Assembly (NCBI RefSeq): GCF_013248905.1
Contig: NZ_JABRVS010000001.1
Location: 2,542,001-2,606,000 of the forward strand
Length of the DNA: 64,000 nt
Reading direction: 5' to 3'
Origin: Shewanella sp. VB17
GTDB lineage: Bacteria; Pseudomonadota; Gammaproteobacteria; Enterobacterales; Shewanellaceae
Part shown: piece after piece, positions 26,845-34,067 of the stretch
Position numbering within the stretch: the stretch's first letter is position 1
Layout of the letters: each line of letters starts with the position of its first letter
Position numbers and translations under genes: made by a program
The notes under the pieces: model-generated
The model's input: only the letters and a program-made list of their open reading frames with translations
The model's database searches: none
Told to the model about the DNA's origin: nothing

Positions 26845-27381
26845 ATGGATCTCAATAAGCTGTTTAAAGCCATGTTGGTTGCAATACCTATGTTAGCGAT
26901 GAGTGCATGTAGCTCGACGTCTGACTCTGAAACAGATGCAACGAGTGTTAATACCAGCTCAGAAAGCGATCTGACGACAGGCGGTGTAGAAACGGGAGGA
27001 GTTGCATCAGTATTGGCACCAAAAGAGCAGGAACGTCTCAAATATCAAGAATTACGTAAAGAACACATCATTTATTTTGATTTTGATCGCAGCTCGGTAT
27101 CCGCACATTTTGCCGAAGTATTACAAGCCCATGGCGAGTACCTTATTGAGCACCCAAATGTGCATGTGATGATTGAAGGTCATGCAGATGAACGTGGTAC
27201 ACCAGAGTATAACATTGCACTGGGAGAGCGACGAGCAAAGGCTGTAGCGAAATATTTACAAGGTATGGGTGTATTGCATAGCCAAATCAGTAATGTCAGT
27301 TATGGTGAAGAAAAACCGCTCGATATGTCTCGTACTGACGATGGGTTTGCGATTAATCGTAGAGCAGTATTAGTTTACTAA
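26845..27381 (+). CDS. pal: Peptidoglycan-associated lipoprotein Pal
   Basis: Pal is an outer-membrane lipoprotein that binds peptidoglycan and is moved to the septum by the Tol motor. The 178 residues start with a lipoprotein leader ending M-S-A-C (lipidated Cys22), then a Ser/Thr-rich linker. The OmpA-like domain at about 70-178 has the meso-diaminopimelate pocket motif I-E-G-H-A-D-E-R-G-T-P-E-Y-N and N-R-R-A at the end. AAGGATTTTACG precedes the ATG. Confidence 0.96.
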   Translation: MDLNKLFKAMLVAIPMLAMSACSSTSDSETDATSVNTSSESDLTTGGVETGGVASVLAPKEQERLKYQELRKEHIIYFDFDRSSVSAHFAEVLQAHGEYLIEHPNVHVMIEGHADERGTPEYNIALGERRAKAVAKYLQGMGVLHSQISNVSYGEEKPLDMSRTDDGFAINRRAVLVY

Positions 27382-27409
27382 TTTTTAAAGTAAAAAGTGT
27401 AGGTAAAAA

Positions 27410-28141
27410 GTGATGATGAAAAATGCCGTATTAAGTGCGGCAATTCTTCTCAGTATAGGAGCAGTCATTGCTGCTCCTGCACCAGTTGCAGATATAACTG
27501 GTGGTTCAACCGATGAGAGAGTTGCACGTTTAGAAAGGATAGTAAAAGCAAAGCAGCAATCTGAATATCAGATGCAGTCACGTCTTGATACTTTGCAGCA
27601 AGAGGTCCTTGATCTTCGTGGACTCAATGAGCAACAAAGCTATCAGCTTGATCAGGTGTTGCAACGACAACGCCAATTGTATGATGATATTGCTAACCTA
27701 ACGGTCAATCGTACATCAGTCTCTGCTGCTTCATCATCACCTTCAGAAGCGGGTCATGCTTCAACGCTCAGCGAAACAGCAAGTTACGAGCAAGCCCTTA
27801 ATTTAGTGCTTAAACAGAAAAAATATGATGAGGCCATATATGCGTTTGGTGCGTTTATTAAAAACTATCCGAATTCAACATATTCTGCTAATGCGAATTA
27901 TTGGCTAGGTCAGCTTTTATACAATAAAGGTGAGTTTACTTCAGCTAAAAAAGTGTTTAACACTGTGGTAGATAATTTCAAAGAATCTAATAAGCGTGGA
28001 GACAGTTTAGTTAAGCTTGGAATGATAGCTGAAAAGGCTGGAAACCGATCATCTGCAGAAGTCTATTATCAACAAGTGTTAAAAGAATATGCAAATAGTT
28101 CAGCTGCTCGAATTGCTCAGCAGAAGTTGACTGCTCTTTAA
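27410..28141 (+). CDS. cpoB: Cell-division coordinator CpoB (YbgF)
   Basis: CpoB links Tol-Pal with PBP1b-driven septal peptidoglycan synthesis in the periplasm. The 243 residues have a signal peptide (about 1-22), an N-terminal trimerising coiled coil (about 35-90; V-A-R-L-E-R-I-V, then L-D-T-L-Q-Q-E-V), a Ser-rich linker, and three tetratricopeptide repeats (from Y-E-Q-A-L-N-L-V to A-A-R-I-A-Q-Q-K-L). Several start codons stand in a row (GTG, ATG, ATG); the ATG at 27413 is equally likely. It is the last gene of the tol-pal operon. Confidence 0.94.
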   Translation: MMMKNAVLSAAILLSIGAVIAAPAPVADITGGSTDERVARLERIVKAKQQSEYQMQSRLDTLQQEVLDLRGLNEQQSYQLDQVLQRQRQLYDDIANLTVNRTSVSAASSSPSEAGHASTLSETASYEQALNLVLKQKKYDEAIYAFGAFIKNYPNSTYSANANYWLGQLLYNKGEFTSAKKVFNTVVDNFKESNKRGDSLVKLGMIAEKAGNRSSAEVYYQQVLKEYANSSAARIAQQKLTAL

Positions 28142-28154
28142 TCTGATTTGAAAC

Positions 28155-28181
28155 GAAAAACATACTCCTAGTCTGTTTTTC
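28155..28181 (+). terminator. Terminator-like hairpin after cpoB
   Basis: GAAAAACA pairs with TGTTTTTC around an 11-base loop, 13 bases after the cpoB stop. The stem is AU-rich, so termination strength is uncertain, but the position fits the end of the tol-pal operon. Confidence 0.5.
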
Positions 28182-28488
28182 ATTCAAACAACAAGAAATG
28201 CAAAAAATGCACTTGCATGCCAATACGAAAAAGGTATTATAGGCGCCCTCAGAGCGGAGAGTCGCTTGAGGTGTTAATTTGCATTGTTACAAATAATAAT
28301 GACAATTTGCTGTAACATGCAAAGTGGTGTGATTATTTAAGGCAAACATTGTATAATGTTATCGAATATTTATATTGATAATATTATTGATGATTATGTT
28401 GCTAATTATTTGATAAAACCACATTTGAAGTGGACTAAAAGCTTATTTGATTGTTGAGCTTACAGTGAATTCAGAAGATTTACCAGAA
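28182..28488 (+). promoter_or_regulatory. Upstream region and possible promoter of the tRNA-Lys array
   Basis: The gap between cpoB and the first tRNA holds a good -10 box, TATAAT at 28352-28357. The matching -35 region is poor. This is the best promoter I can see for the array; it would give a leader of roughly 125 bases. No gene is present. Confidence 0.4.
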
Positions 28489-28564
28489 GGGCCGTTAGCT
28501 CAGTTGGTAGAGCAGTTGGCTTTTAACCAATTGGTCGAAGGTTCGAATCCTTCACGGCCCACCA
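28489..28564 (+). tRNA. tRNA-Lys(UUU), copy 1
   Basis: A full 76-base cloverleaf: acceptor GGGCCGT/ACGGCCC, D stem GCTC/GAGC, anticodon stem GTTGG/CCAAT with loop CTTTTAA (anticodon TTT), T stem GAAGG/CCTTC with TTCGAAT, and an encoded CCA. It is the first of seven identical copies. Confidence 0.97.
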
Positions 28565-28630
28565 CTTATCTGAGAGTGGATTGAATGACGTTAATTGAGT
28601 CATGCAATGAATTCAGAAGATTTACCAGAA

Positions 28631-28706
28631 GGGCCGTTAGCTCAGTTGGTAGAGCAGTTGGCTTTTAACCAATTGGTCGAAGGTTCGAATCCTTCACGGC
28701 CCACCA
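28631..28706 (+). tRNA. tRNA-Lys(UUU), copy 2
   Basis: Identical in sequence to copy 1, with encoded CCA and anticodon TTT. It starts 142 bases after copy 1 and is preceded by the conserved leader ATTCAGAAGATTTACCAGAA. Confidence 0.97.
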
Positions 28707-28773
28707 CTTATCTGAGAGTGGATTGAATGACGTTAATGTGAGTCATGCAATGAATTCAGAAGATTTACCAGAA

Positions 28774-28849
28774 GGGCCGTTAGCTCAGTTGGTAGAGCAG
28801 TTGGCTTTTAACCAATTGGTCGAAGGTTCGAATCCTTCACGGCCCACCA
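28774..28849 (+). tRNA. tRNA-Lys(UUU), copy 3
   Basis: Identical to copy 1. It starts 143 bases after copy 2; the spacer has one extra base (TTAATGTGAG in place of TTAATTGAG). Confidence 0.97.
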
Positions 28850-28915
28850 CTTATCTGAGAGTGGATTAAATGACGTTAATTGAGTCATGCAATGAATTCA
28901 GAAGATTTACCAGAA

Positions 28916-28991
28916 GGGCCGTTAGCTCAGTTGGTAGAGCAGTTGGCTTTTAACCAATTGGTCGAAGGTTCGAATCCTTCACGGCCCACCA
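28916..28991 (+). tRNA. tRNA-Lys(UUU), copy 4
   Basis: Identical to copy 1, 142 bases after copy 3. The spacer carries GGATTAAATG instead of GGATTGAATG. Confidence 0.97.
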
Positions 28992-29057
28992 CTTATCTGA
29001 GAGTGGATTAAATGACGTTAATTGAGTCATGCAATAAATTCAGAAGATTTACCAGAA

Positions 29058-29133
29058 GGGCCGTTAGCTCAGTTGGTAGAGCAGTTGGCTTTTAACCAAT
29101 TGGTCGAAGGTTCGAATCCTTCACGGCCCACCA
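29058..29133 (+). tRNA. tRNA-Lys(UUU), copy 5
   Basis: Identical to copy 1, 142 bases after copy 4. The preceding spacer differs by one base (GCAATAAATTC). Confidence 0.97.
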
Positions 29134-29199
29134 CTTATCTGATAGTGGATTAAATGACGTTAATTGAGTCATGCAATGAATTCAGAAGATTTACCAGAA

Positions 29200-29275
29200 G
29201 GGCCGTTAGCTCAGTTGGTAGAGCAGTTGGCTTTTAACCAATTGGTCGAAGGTTCGAATCCTTCACGGCCCACCA
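29200..29275 (+). tRNA. tRNA-Lys(UUU), copy 6
   Basis: Identical to copy 1, 142 bases after copy 5. The spacer before it reads CTGATAGTGG where the others read CTGAGAGTGG. Confidence 0.97.
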
Positions 29276-29342
29276 CTTATCTGAGAGTGGATTGAATGAC
29301 GTTAATGTGAGTCATACAATGAATTCAGAAGATTTACCAGAA

Positions 29343-29418
29343 GGGCCGTTAGCTCAGTTGGTAGAGCAGTTGGCTTTTAACCAATTGGTCGAAGGTTCGA
29401 ATCCTTCACGGCCCACCA
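29343..29418 (+). tRNA. tRNA-Lys(UUU), copy 7
   Basis: Identical to copy 1, 143 bases after copy 6. After this copy the repeat stops: the sequence following CCA is unrelated to the spacers. Confidence 0.97.
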
Positions 29419-29535
29419 CATATAAACTCGTGGTAAAAAGATATAAAATCAAATATTATCTTAATGGTGATAATACAACTTCAGCTTTTTCTGCAATAAT
29501 TTTTTAGATCTGTACTTCTACGCTACTTTTTGCCG

Positions 29536-29691
29536 TTATATCGCCGATCCGCTTGCTATATAGTGATTGAATTTCTTCGGGTTGTATTCCCCGCCGCTTG
29601 CGGCGTAAAGGCTTTTGATCCTCAACGACTCAAGATAGCCCTCTTCGTAAAGCGAATTTGAGCCAGAACGTAAACCTTTGGTGAGGGGATA
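29536..29691 (-). pseudogene. Open stretch without a start codon (possible gene remnant)
   Basis: On the minus strand this stretch is open for about 51 codons, beginning Y-P-L-T-K-G-L-R-S-G-S-N and containing Y-A-A-S-G-G-E-Y-N-P-K-K, then TAA. It has no ATG and starts right beside the terminator hairpin. The composition reads like protein, and it includes the GC-rich element GCCGCTTGCGGC. It could be a repeated fragment or a decayed gene; I cannot name it. Confidence 0.3.
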
Positions 29692-29700
29692 TTCATTTAT

Positions 29701-29743
29701 ACCCTATAAAAAAAGGAGGCTTAAGCCTCCTTTTTTATAGGGT
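29701..29743. terminator. Bidirectional Rho-independent terminator
   Basis: A near-perfect 43-base palindrome: ACCCTATA, an A-run and GGAGGC, then TTAA, then the mirror arm with a T-run. A and T tracts flank the GC core on both sides, so it can stop the tRNA-side transcripts and the minus-strand grxA transcript, whose stop is 18 bases away. Confidence 0.88.
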
Positions 29744-29760
29744 ACAGCGAGTGTCAGTAA

Positions 29761-30030
29761 TTAACTCGCGGGTGATAATAACTGGTTATCTCTCACATAC
29801 TGTTCAAATTCGGTACATCCACCAACATGATCTTTATCAACAAAAATTTGAGGTACTGTCTCGACTGGCTTACCGACTGTCTTTTCAAGATCTGCTTTTG
29901 AGATCCCTTCCGCGTGAATATCCACATACTTAAATTTAAAGTCATCACGGGCGTCAACAAGTTGCTCGGATAGTTGAACTGCTCTGACACAGTATGGGCA
30001 GCCGGGACGGCCAAAAATTACGACAAACAT
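29761..30030 (-). CDS. grxA: Glutaredoxin 1 (GrxA)
   Basis: GrxA reduces disulfides in ribonucleotide reductase and other proteins with glutathione. The 89-residue protein has the active site C-P-Y-C (Cys11, Cys14) in V-I-F-G-R-P-G, and the GrxA-type A-E-G-I-S-K-A-D-L, K-P-V-E-T-V-P-Q-I-F-V-D and H-V-G-G-C-T-E-F (glutathione-binding T-V-P and G-G). I choose the ATG at 30030 because AGGAG stands 6 bases before it; a longer reading to 30063 has no support. The G-G-Y-T of E. coli GrxA is G-G-C-T here, giving a third cysteine. Confidence 0.93.
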   Translation of the reverse strand: MFVVIFGRPGCPYCVRAVQLSEQLVDARDDFKFKYVDIHAEGISKADLEKTVGKPVETVPQIFVDKDHVGGCTEFEQYVRDNQLLSPAS

Positions 30031-30099
30031 AGTCACTCCTGAAAAATTGATCGATATTATCAATACTATATACCATAAGAAGACTCATCTTGCATATGC

Positions 30100-31842
30100 C
30101 TATCGAATAAACTTATTTTCTGTTTGATAGCGGCCACGATAATCAAAAAAAGTGTCAATGAGATCCCACCCTTTTTGCCCTTTTTTTAATAAGAGTAAAT
30201 CTGGCATTTTAAATTTTTCTCTTGCAGTCATGACGTCATCGACATTGTTGTATTGCTGATGTTTCAGTCCTGGTGTGCGAGTATGAGTAAGCACAAAAAT
30301 GGCATAGAATGCTTTTCGTTGACCTGCAGTCTGAAACTTAAAATAGCGACAATAATCATTACCATCAAGATCAATATATTGAATGCTTAACCGCTCACCT
30401 TCTTTGACAAACAGCATGGTTTGGCATTTGAACAAATGGTGATGTTTTTGTTGTAATACTTCCTTAAGACGTTTATCTGGATCAATTAGCATGGCATTAC
30501 AGTGGTGACAGATTTTTGCGGCAATATCATTTTCTTCCCCACAATTAGGGCAAGATTTAGAGCGAAAACGGAAGTCACACTGATGCTTTACCGTGTTTTG
30601 TTCAATTAGCGCTTGGCAGCGTCTGCCAAAGTGCTCGATAATGTCGCCATCATCGTCAACCAGTCCCCAAAAAATATTGGCGAAATGGCATTCTGGGCAG
30701 TGGACTTGAACCGGGACGCTTTTACTATTGGGCTTATGTTGGCCGACTTCGGGAAAGTAAAGATCGTAGCCATTGGCTGCATAGTCGATGACGAGGCACT
30801 CATTTTTTCCTTCGCAGATCCTAAGTCCTCTTCCTACCATTTGCTGAAACAGGCTCACAGATGCTGTCGGCCTTAATATTGCAATGAGATCCACATGAGG
30901 CGCATCAAATCCTGTGGTGAGCACTGCGACGTTCACGAGATACTTAATTTCTCTCGCTTTGAAGGAGCTGATGATGTTATCTCTGGCCTCTGTGGTGGTT
31001 TTAGCCGTAATAAGCGCAGCAGCTTCATTGCTTAATCCCTGCATAATTTCTTCAGCATGGCGAACAGTAGCGGCAAAAATAATGACTCCCTGCCTGCTTG
31101 CTCCTATCTCACTTATCTGCTTAATAATTGCAGTGGTTGCTCGCCCGCTATGATTGAGTAGGGCATTGACTTCTTTTTCCTGATATTCACCACTTTGGGA
31201 GGGCACTAAAGCACTAAAGTCATATTGTACTGATAAGCCATCGAACAGTTTTGGTGCTGTTAAATAACCTCGTTTAATGAGAGGTCGCATTGGAAGTTCA
31301 AAAATACACTGCTGGAATACGGGTTTATCAGGGTTACCCATTTTACCATGGTAATGGTGATGATAAATCCAGCCTAAGTCTAATCGATAAGGCGTCGCAG
31401 TAAGCCCTAACAGCTTTATTTTTGGATTTTGATGCCTAAGATGGGTCAATAATTGTTGATATTGACTGGTTTCATTGGGGCTGACCCTATGGCATTCATC
31501 GATAATCACTAAAGAAAAGGGGTCATTGAACTGCTCATGTGCTCTGACGGCAGATTGAATACTGGCTACAACCGTTTTATTTTTAGTGGACTTTTGTTTA
31601 AGACCAGCGGAATAAATACTGGCAGCAGTGGTCATTATACCGACTTTTTCAGCGTTTTGAGCAACGAGCTCTTTGACGTGAGTCAGCACTAAAACTCGGC
31701 CATTAGCAATGCGAGCAAGCTCTGCAATGACAATACTTTTTCCTGCGCCAGTAGGGAGGACTAATACTGCGGTATCATCGCTTGATGTAAAATGTGTCAC
31801 CGCCGCGTCTACTGCTTGTTGTTGATAGTCTCTTAATTGCAC
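30100..31842 (-). CDS. radD: Superfamily 2 helicase-like DNA repair protein RadD (YejH)
   Basis: RadD is an SSB-interacting ATPase that helps recombinational repair with RecA. The 580-residue length matches E. coli RadD (about 586). Motifs: Walker A T-G-A-G-K-S at 31-36, D-E-C-H at 115-118, T-A-T-P (motif III), and the motif VI-like Q-M-V-G-R-G-L-R. A C-terminal zinc-binding region has many cysteine pairs (C-P-E-C, C-P-N-C, C-H-H-C). It starts with L-R-D-Y-Q-Q-Q-A-V-D, the Q-motif. It stands alone between grxA and acs. Confidence 0.93.
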   Translation of the reverse strand: MQLRDYQQQAVDAAVTHFTSSDDTAVLVLPTGAGKSIVIAELARIANGRVLVLTHVKELVAQNAEKVGIMTTAASIYSAGLKQKSTKNKTVVASIQSAVRAHEQFNDPFSLVIIDECHRVSPNETSQYQQLLTHLRHQNPKIKLLGLTATPYRLDLGWIYHHHYHGKMGNPDKPVFQQCIFELPMRPLIKRGYLTAPKLFDGLSVQYDFSALVPSQSGEYQEKEVNALLNHSGRATTAIIKQISEIGASRQGVIIFAATVRHAEEIMQGLSNEAAALITAKTTTEARDNIISSFKAREIKYLVNVAVLTTGFDAPHVDLIAILRPTASVSLFQQMVGRGLRICEGKNECLVIDYAANGYDLYFPEVGQHKPNSKSVPVQVHCPECHFANIFWGLVDDDGDIIEHFGRRCQALIEQNTVKHQCDFRFRSKSCPNCGEENDIAAKICHHCNAMLIDPDKRLKEVLQQKHHHLFKCQTMLFVKEGERLSIQYIDLDGNDYCRYFKFQTAGQRKAFYAIFVLTHTRTPGLKHQQYNNVDDVMTAREKFKMPDLLLLKKGQKGWDLIDTFFDYRGRYQTENKFIR

Positions 31843-31906
31843 AAAAATCTAATTACAATGGTGTCTTACAAGGAAGGATAACAGTATTTGAGGTGGTTTG
31901 GGTATA

Positions 31907-31926
31907 AGCCCCTTATCAAAGGGGCT
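31907..31926 (-). terminator. Terminator-like hairpin after acs
   Basis: AGCCCCTT pairs perfectly with AAGGGGCT around a four-base loop, 17 bases after the acs stop on the minus strand. The T-tract is poor (CTTAT), so the strength is uncertain. Confidence 0.55.
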
Positions 31927-31942
31927 ATTCGTCTTGATTGGT

Positions 31943-33895
31943 TTATTCGTTACGGTTTAAACGAAATTCGATTAAGGTATCAATCACTGCAGGATCTGCC
32001 AAGGTTGATGCGTCTCCTAAATGAGTCACTTCGTTAGCGGCAATTTTGCGTAAAAAGCGACGCATAATTTTACCTGAGCGGGTTTTAGGCAAGCCACTGG
32101 CCCATTGAATAAGATCGGGTGTTGCTAGCGCACCAATTTCCTTACGTACCCAGCTTCGGAGATCTTGACGTAGGGCTTCGGATTCAACAGAGCCCTTGGT
32201 TAAGGTAACATAGGCATAAATGCCTTGTCCTTTGATATCATGCGGATAACCCACAACTGCTGCTTCAGCGACACTATTATGTGAAACTAAAGCACTTTCT
32301 ACCTCAGCGGTACCGAGTCGATGCCCTGAGACATTAATAACGTCGTCGACTCGACCTGTGATCCAGTAGTAACCATCTTCATCTCGTTTGGCGCCATCAC
32401 CAGTAAAGTACATGCCGCGGAACGTTTTAAAATATGTCAGTGCAAATCTGTCATGATCGCCAAATACGGTGCGCATTTGCCCTGGCCAAGAGTCAAGTAT
32501 GACTAAGTTCCCTTCGGCTACCCCTTCAATAATGTTCCCCATATTGTCGACTAAGGCTGGCTGTACGCCAAAGAAAGGGCGGGTTGCTGCCCCCGGTTTA
32601 GTATCGGTTGCGCCAGGTAATGGGCTGATCAAAATACCGCCAGTTTCGGTTTGCCACCATGTGTCGACAATAGGGCATGTTTCATGGCCAATGACTTCGT
32701 TGTACCAGCGCCATGCTTCAGGGTTAATGGGTTCACCGACTGAGCCCATTATCCGTAATGAACTGCCATCAAAATCAGCAAATGCTTCTTTGCCTTCGGC
32801 CATCAGAGCACGAATGAGTGTGGGTGCAGTATAGAGTATGTTGACATGGTGACGATCGACGATGTCACCAAGGCGTGAGGAAGTGGGGTAGTTAGGGACG
32901 CCTTCATGGATGAGAACAGTGGCTCCGTTAGCTAATGGACCATAAACCATATAGGTATGACCTGTGATCCAACCGACATCAGCCGTACACCAATAAACTT
33001 CTCCTTCTTTATAATCAAATACATATTCATGGGTCATCGTGGCATAAACCATGTAACCCCCTGTCGTATGGAGCACACCTTTAGGGTTCCCTGTCGATCC
33101 TGAAGTATACAATAGGAATAATGGGTCTTCAGCGGTCATTTCTTCTGGCTCACAGTGTATTGATGCTGTTTCCATTACCGTGTCCCACCTAATGTCACGG
33201 CCTTCTACCCAATCGATATCTGCGCCTGTACGTTCATAAACAATGACTGTTTCGACGCAATCGACATCAGGGTGAGAAAGGGCAGCATCGATATTGGCCT
33301 TAAGAGGAATGGTACGGCCCGCACGTAAGCTTTGATCGGCGGTAATAATGACTTTAGATTTACCATCAATCACACGTGATGCAATAGAATCGGGTGAAAA
33401 ACCACCAAAGACAACAGAATGGATGGCACCAATACGCGCACACGCTAACATAGCGACTGCCGCTTCTGGTACCATGGGCATATAAATGGTGACAACCTCG
33501 CCACGTTTAACACCTTGACTGCGTAATACATTAGCAAATTTACACACACAGACATGGAGTTCTGCGTAGGTTAATGTCCGTTGGTCTTTAGCATCATCGC
33601 CTTCCCAAATGATGGCCACTTTATCGGCGTTGTTTGTCAGGTGGCGATCAAGGCAGTTCGCTGATGCATTGAGTGTGCCGTCATAGAACCAATTGATTGA
33701 TAAGTTGTGATCATCAAATGAGGTTTTTTTTATCTTACTATAAGGTTTAATCCAATCTATACGTTGGCCGTGTTCTCTCCAGAAACCTTCAGGATCCACA
33801 ATCGACTCTTGATACATTTTTTTGTATTCTTGTTCATTTATATGTGCATTTTCAGCAGTGGTGCTGGGCACTTTGTAGAGAGATTGTGTGTTCAT
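31943..33895 (-). CDS. acs: Acetyl-CoA synthetase (AMP-forming) Acs
   Basis: Acs activates acetate to acetyl-CoA through acetyl-AMP, the high-affinity acetate scavenging route. The 650-residue protein has the AMP-binding signature Y-T-S-G-S-T-G-N-P-K-G, the W-W-Q-T-E-T-G motif, and the C-terminal P-K-T-R-S-G-K-I-M-R-R-F-L-R, whose Lys is the site inactivated by acetylation in this family. It is divergent from crbS; CrbSR activates acs in Vibrio. The 172-base gap has clustered GGTCTA half-sites. Confidence 0.97.
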   Translation of the reverse strand: MNTQSLYKVPSTTAENAHINEQEYKKMYQESIVDPEGFWREHGQRIDWIKPYSKIKKTSFDDHNLSINWFYDGTLNASANCLDRHLTNNADKVAIIWEGDDAKDQRTLTYAELHVCVCKFANVLRSQGVKRGEVVTIYMPMVPEAAVAMLACARIGAIHSVVFGGFSPDSIASRVIDGKSKVIITADQSLRAGRTIPLKANIDAALSHPDVDCVETVIVYERTGADIDWVEGRDIRWDTVMETASIHCEPEEMTAEDPLFLLYTSGSTGNPKGVLHTTGGYMVYATMTHEYVFDYKEGEVYWCTADVGWITGHTYMVYGPLANGATVLIHEGVPNYPTSSRLGDIVDRHHVNILYTAPTLIRALMAEGKEAFADFDGSSLRIMGSVGEPINPEAWRWYNEVIGHETCPIVDTWWQTETGGILISPLPGATDTKPGAATRPFFGVQPALVDNMGNIIEGVAEGNLVILDSWPGQMRTVFGDHDRFALTYFKTFRGMYFTGDGAKRDEDGYYWITGRVDDVINVSGHRLGTAEVESALVSHNSVAEAAVVGYPHDIKGQGIYAYVTLTKGSVESEALRQDLRSWVRKEIGALATPDLIQWASGLPKTRSGKIMRRFLRKIAANEVTHLGDASTLADPAVIDTLIEFRLNRNE

Positions 33896-33943
33896 TGGGG
33901 AACCCTTAATTGAATAATGCGTTACATGAGTATGTAGTCTTAT

Positions 33944-33974
33944 GGTCTAGCAGCTCCATTAGACCTTGGTCTAG
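33944..33974. promoter_or_regulatory. Clustered GGTCTA/TAGACC half-sites in the acs-crbS gap (possible CrbR site)
   Basis: GGTCTAG at 33944-33950, TAGACC at 33960-33965 and GGTCTAG at 33968-33974 form two overlapping inverted repeats; the second reads TAGACCTTGGTCTA. They lie about 50-80 bases upstream of the acs ATG. NarL-type regulators bind such short inverted half-sites, and a CrbR-like regulator is encoded nearby. Assignment to CrbR is an inference. Confidence 0.5.
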
Positions 33975-34067
33975 TGCTGAAAGGCTCTTTTTAGTGTCTT
34001 GAGATAGATAAGTACACTGAATTAATGCGCTAATGAATGCGCTATAAAGTTAACAAATGAGAGCGTT

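Larger units (their letters stand above)
28465..29418 (+). repeat. Tandem array of seven 142-143 bp tRNA-Lys units
   Basis: Each unit is a leader (GAATTCAGAAGATTTACCAG and following AA), the tRNA, and a spacer starting CTTATCTGAGAGTGGATT. Spacers differ by only a few bases and the tRNAs are identical, which points to recent or ongoing expansion and gene conversion. Copy number is likely to vary between strains. Confidence 0.95.

Noticed and set aside
28465..29418. Regular repeats that could be taken for a CRISPR array
   Set aside because: The repeated unit contains a full tRNA-Lys cloverleaf, and the spacers are also nearly identical, unlike CRISPR spacers.
29292..29507. Open frame of 71 codons on the plus strand
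   Set aside because: It runs straight through the seventh tRNA gene and its leader; it is not a protein gene.
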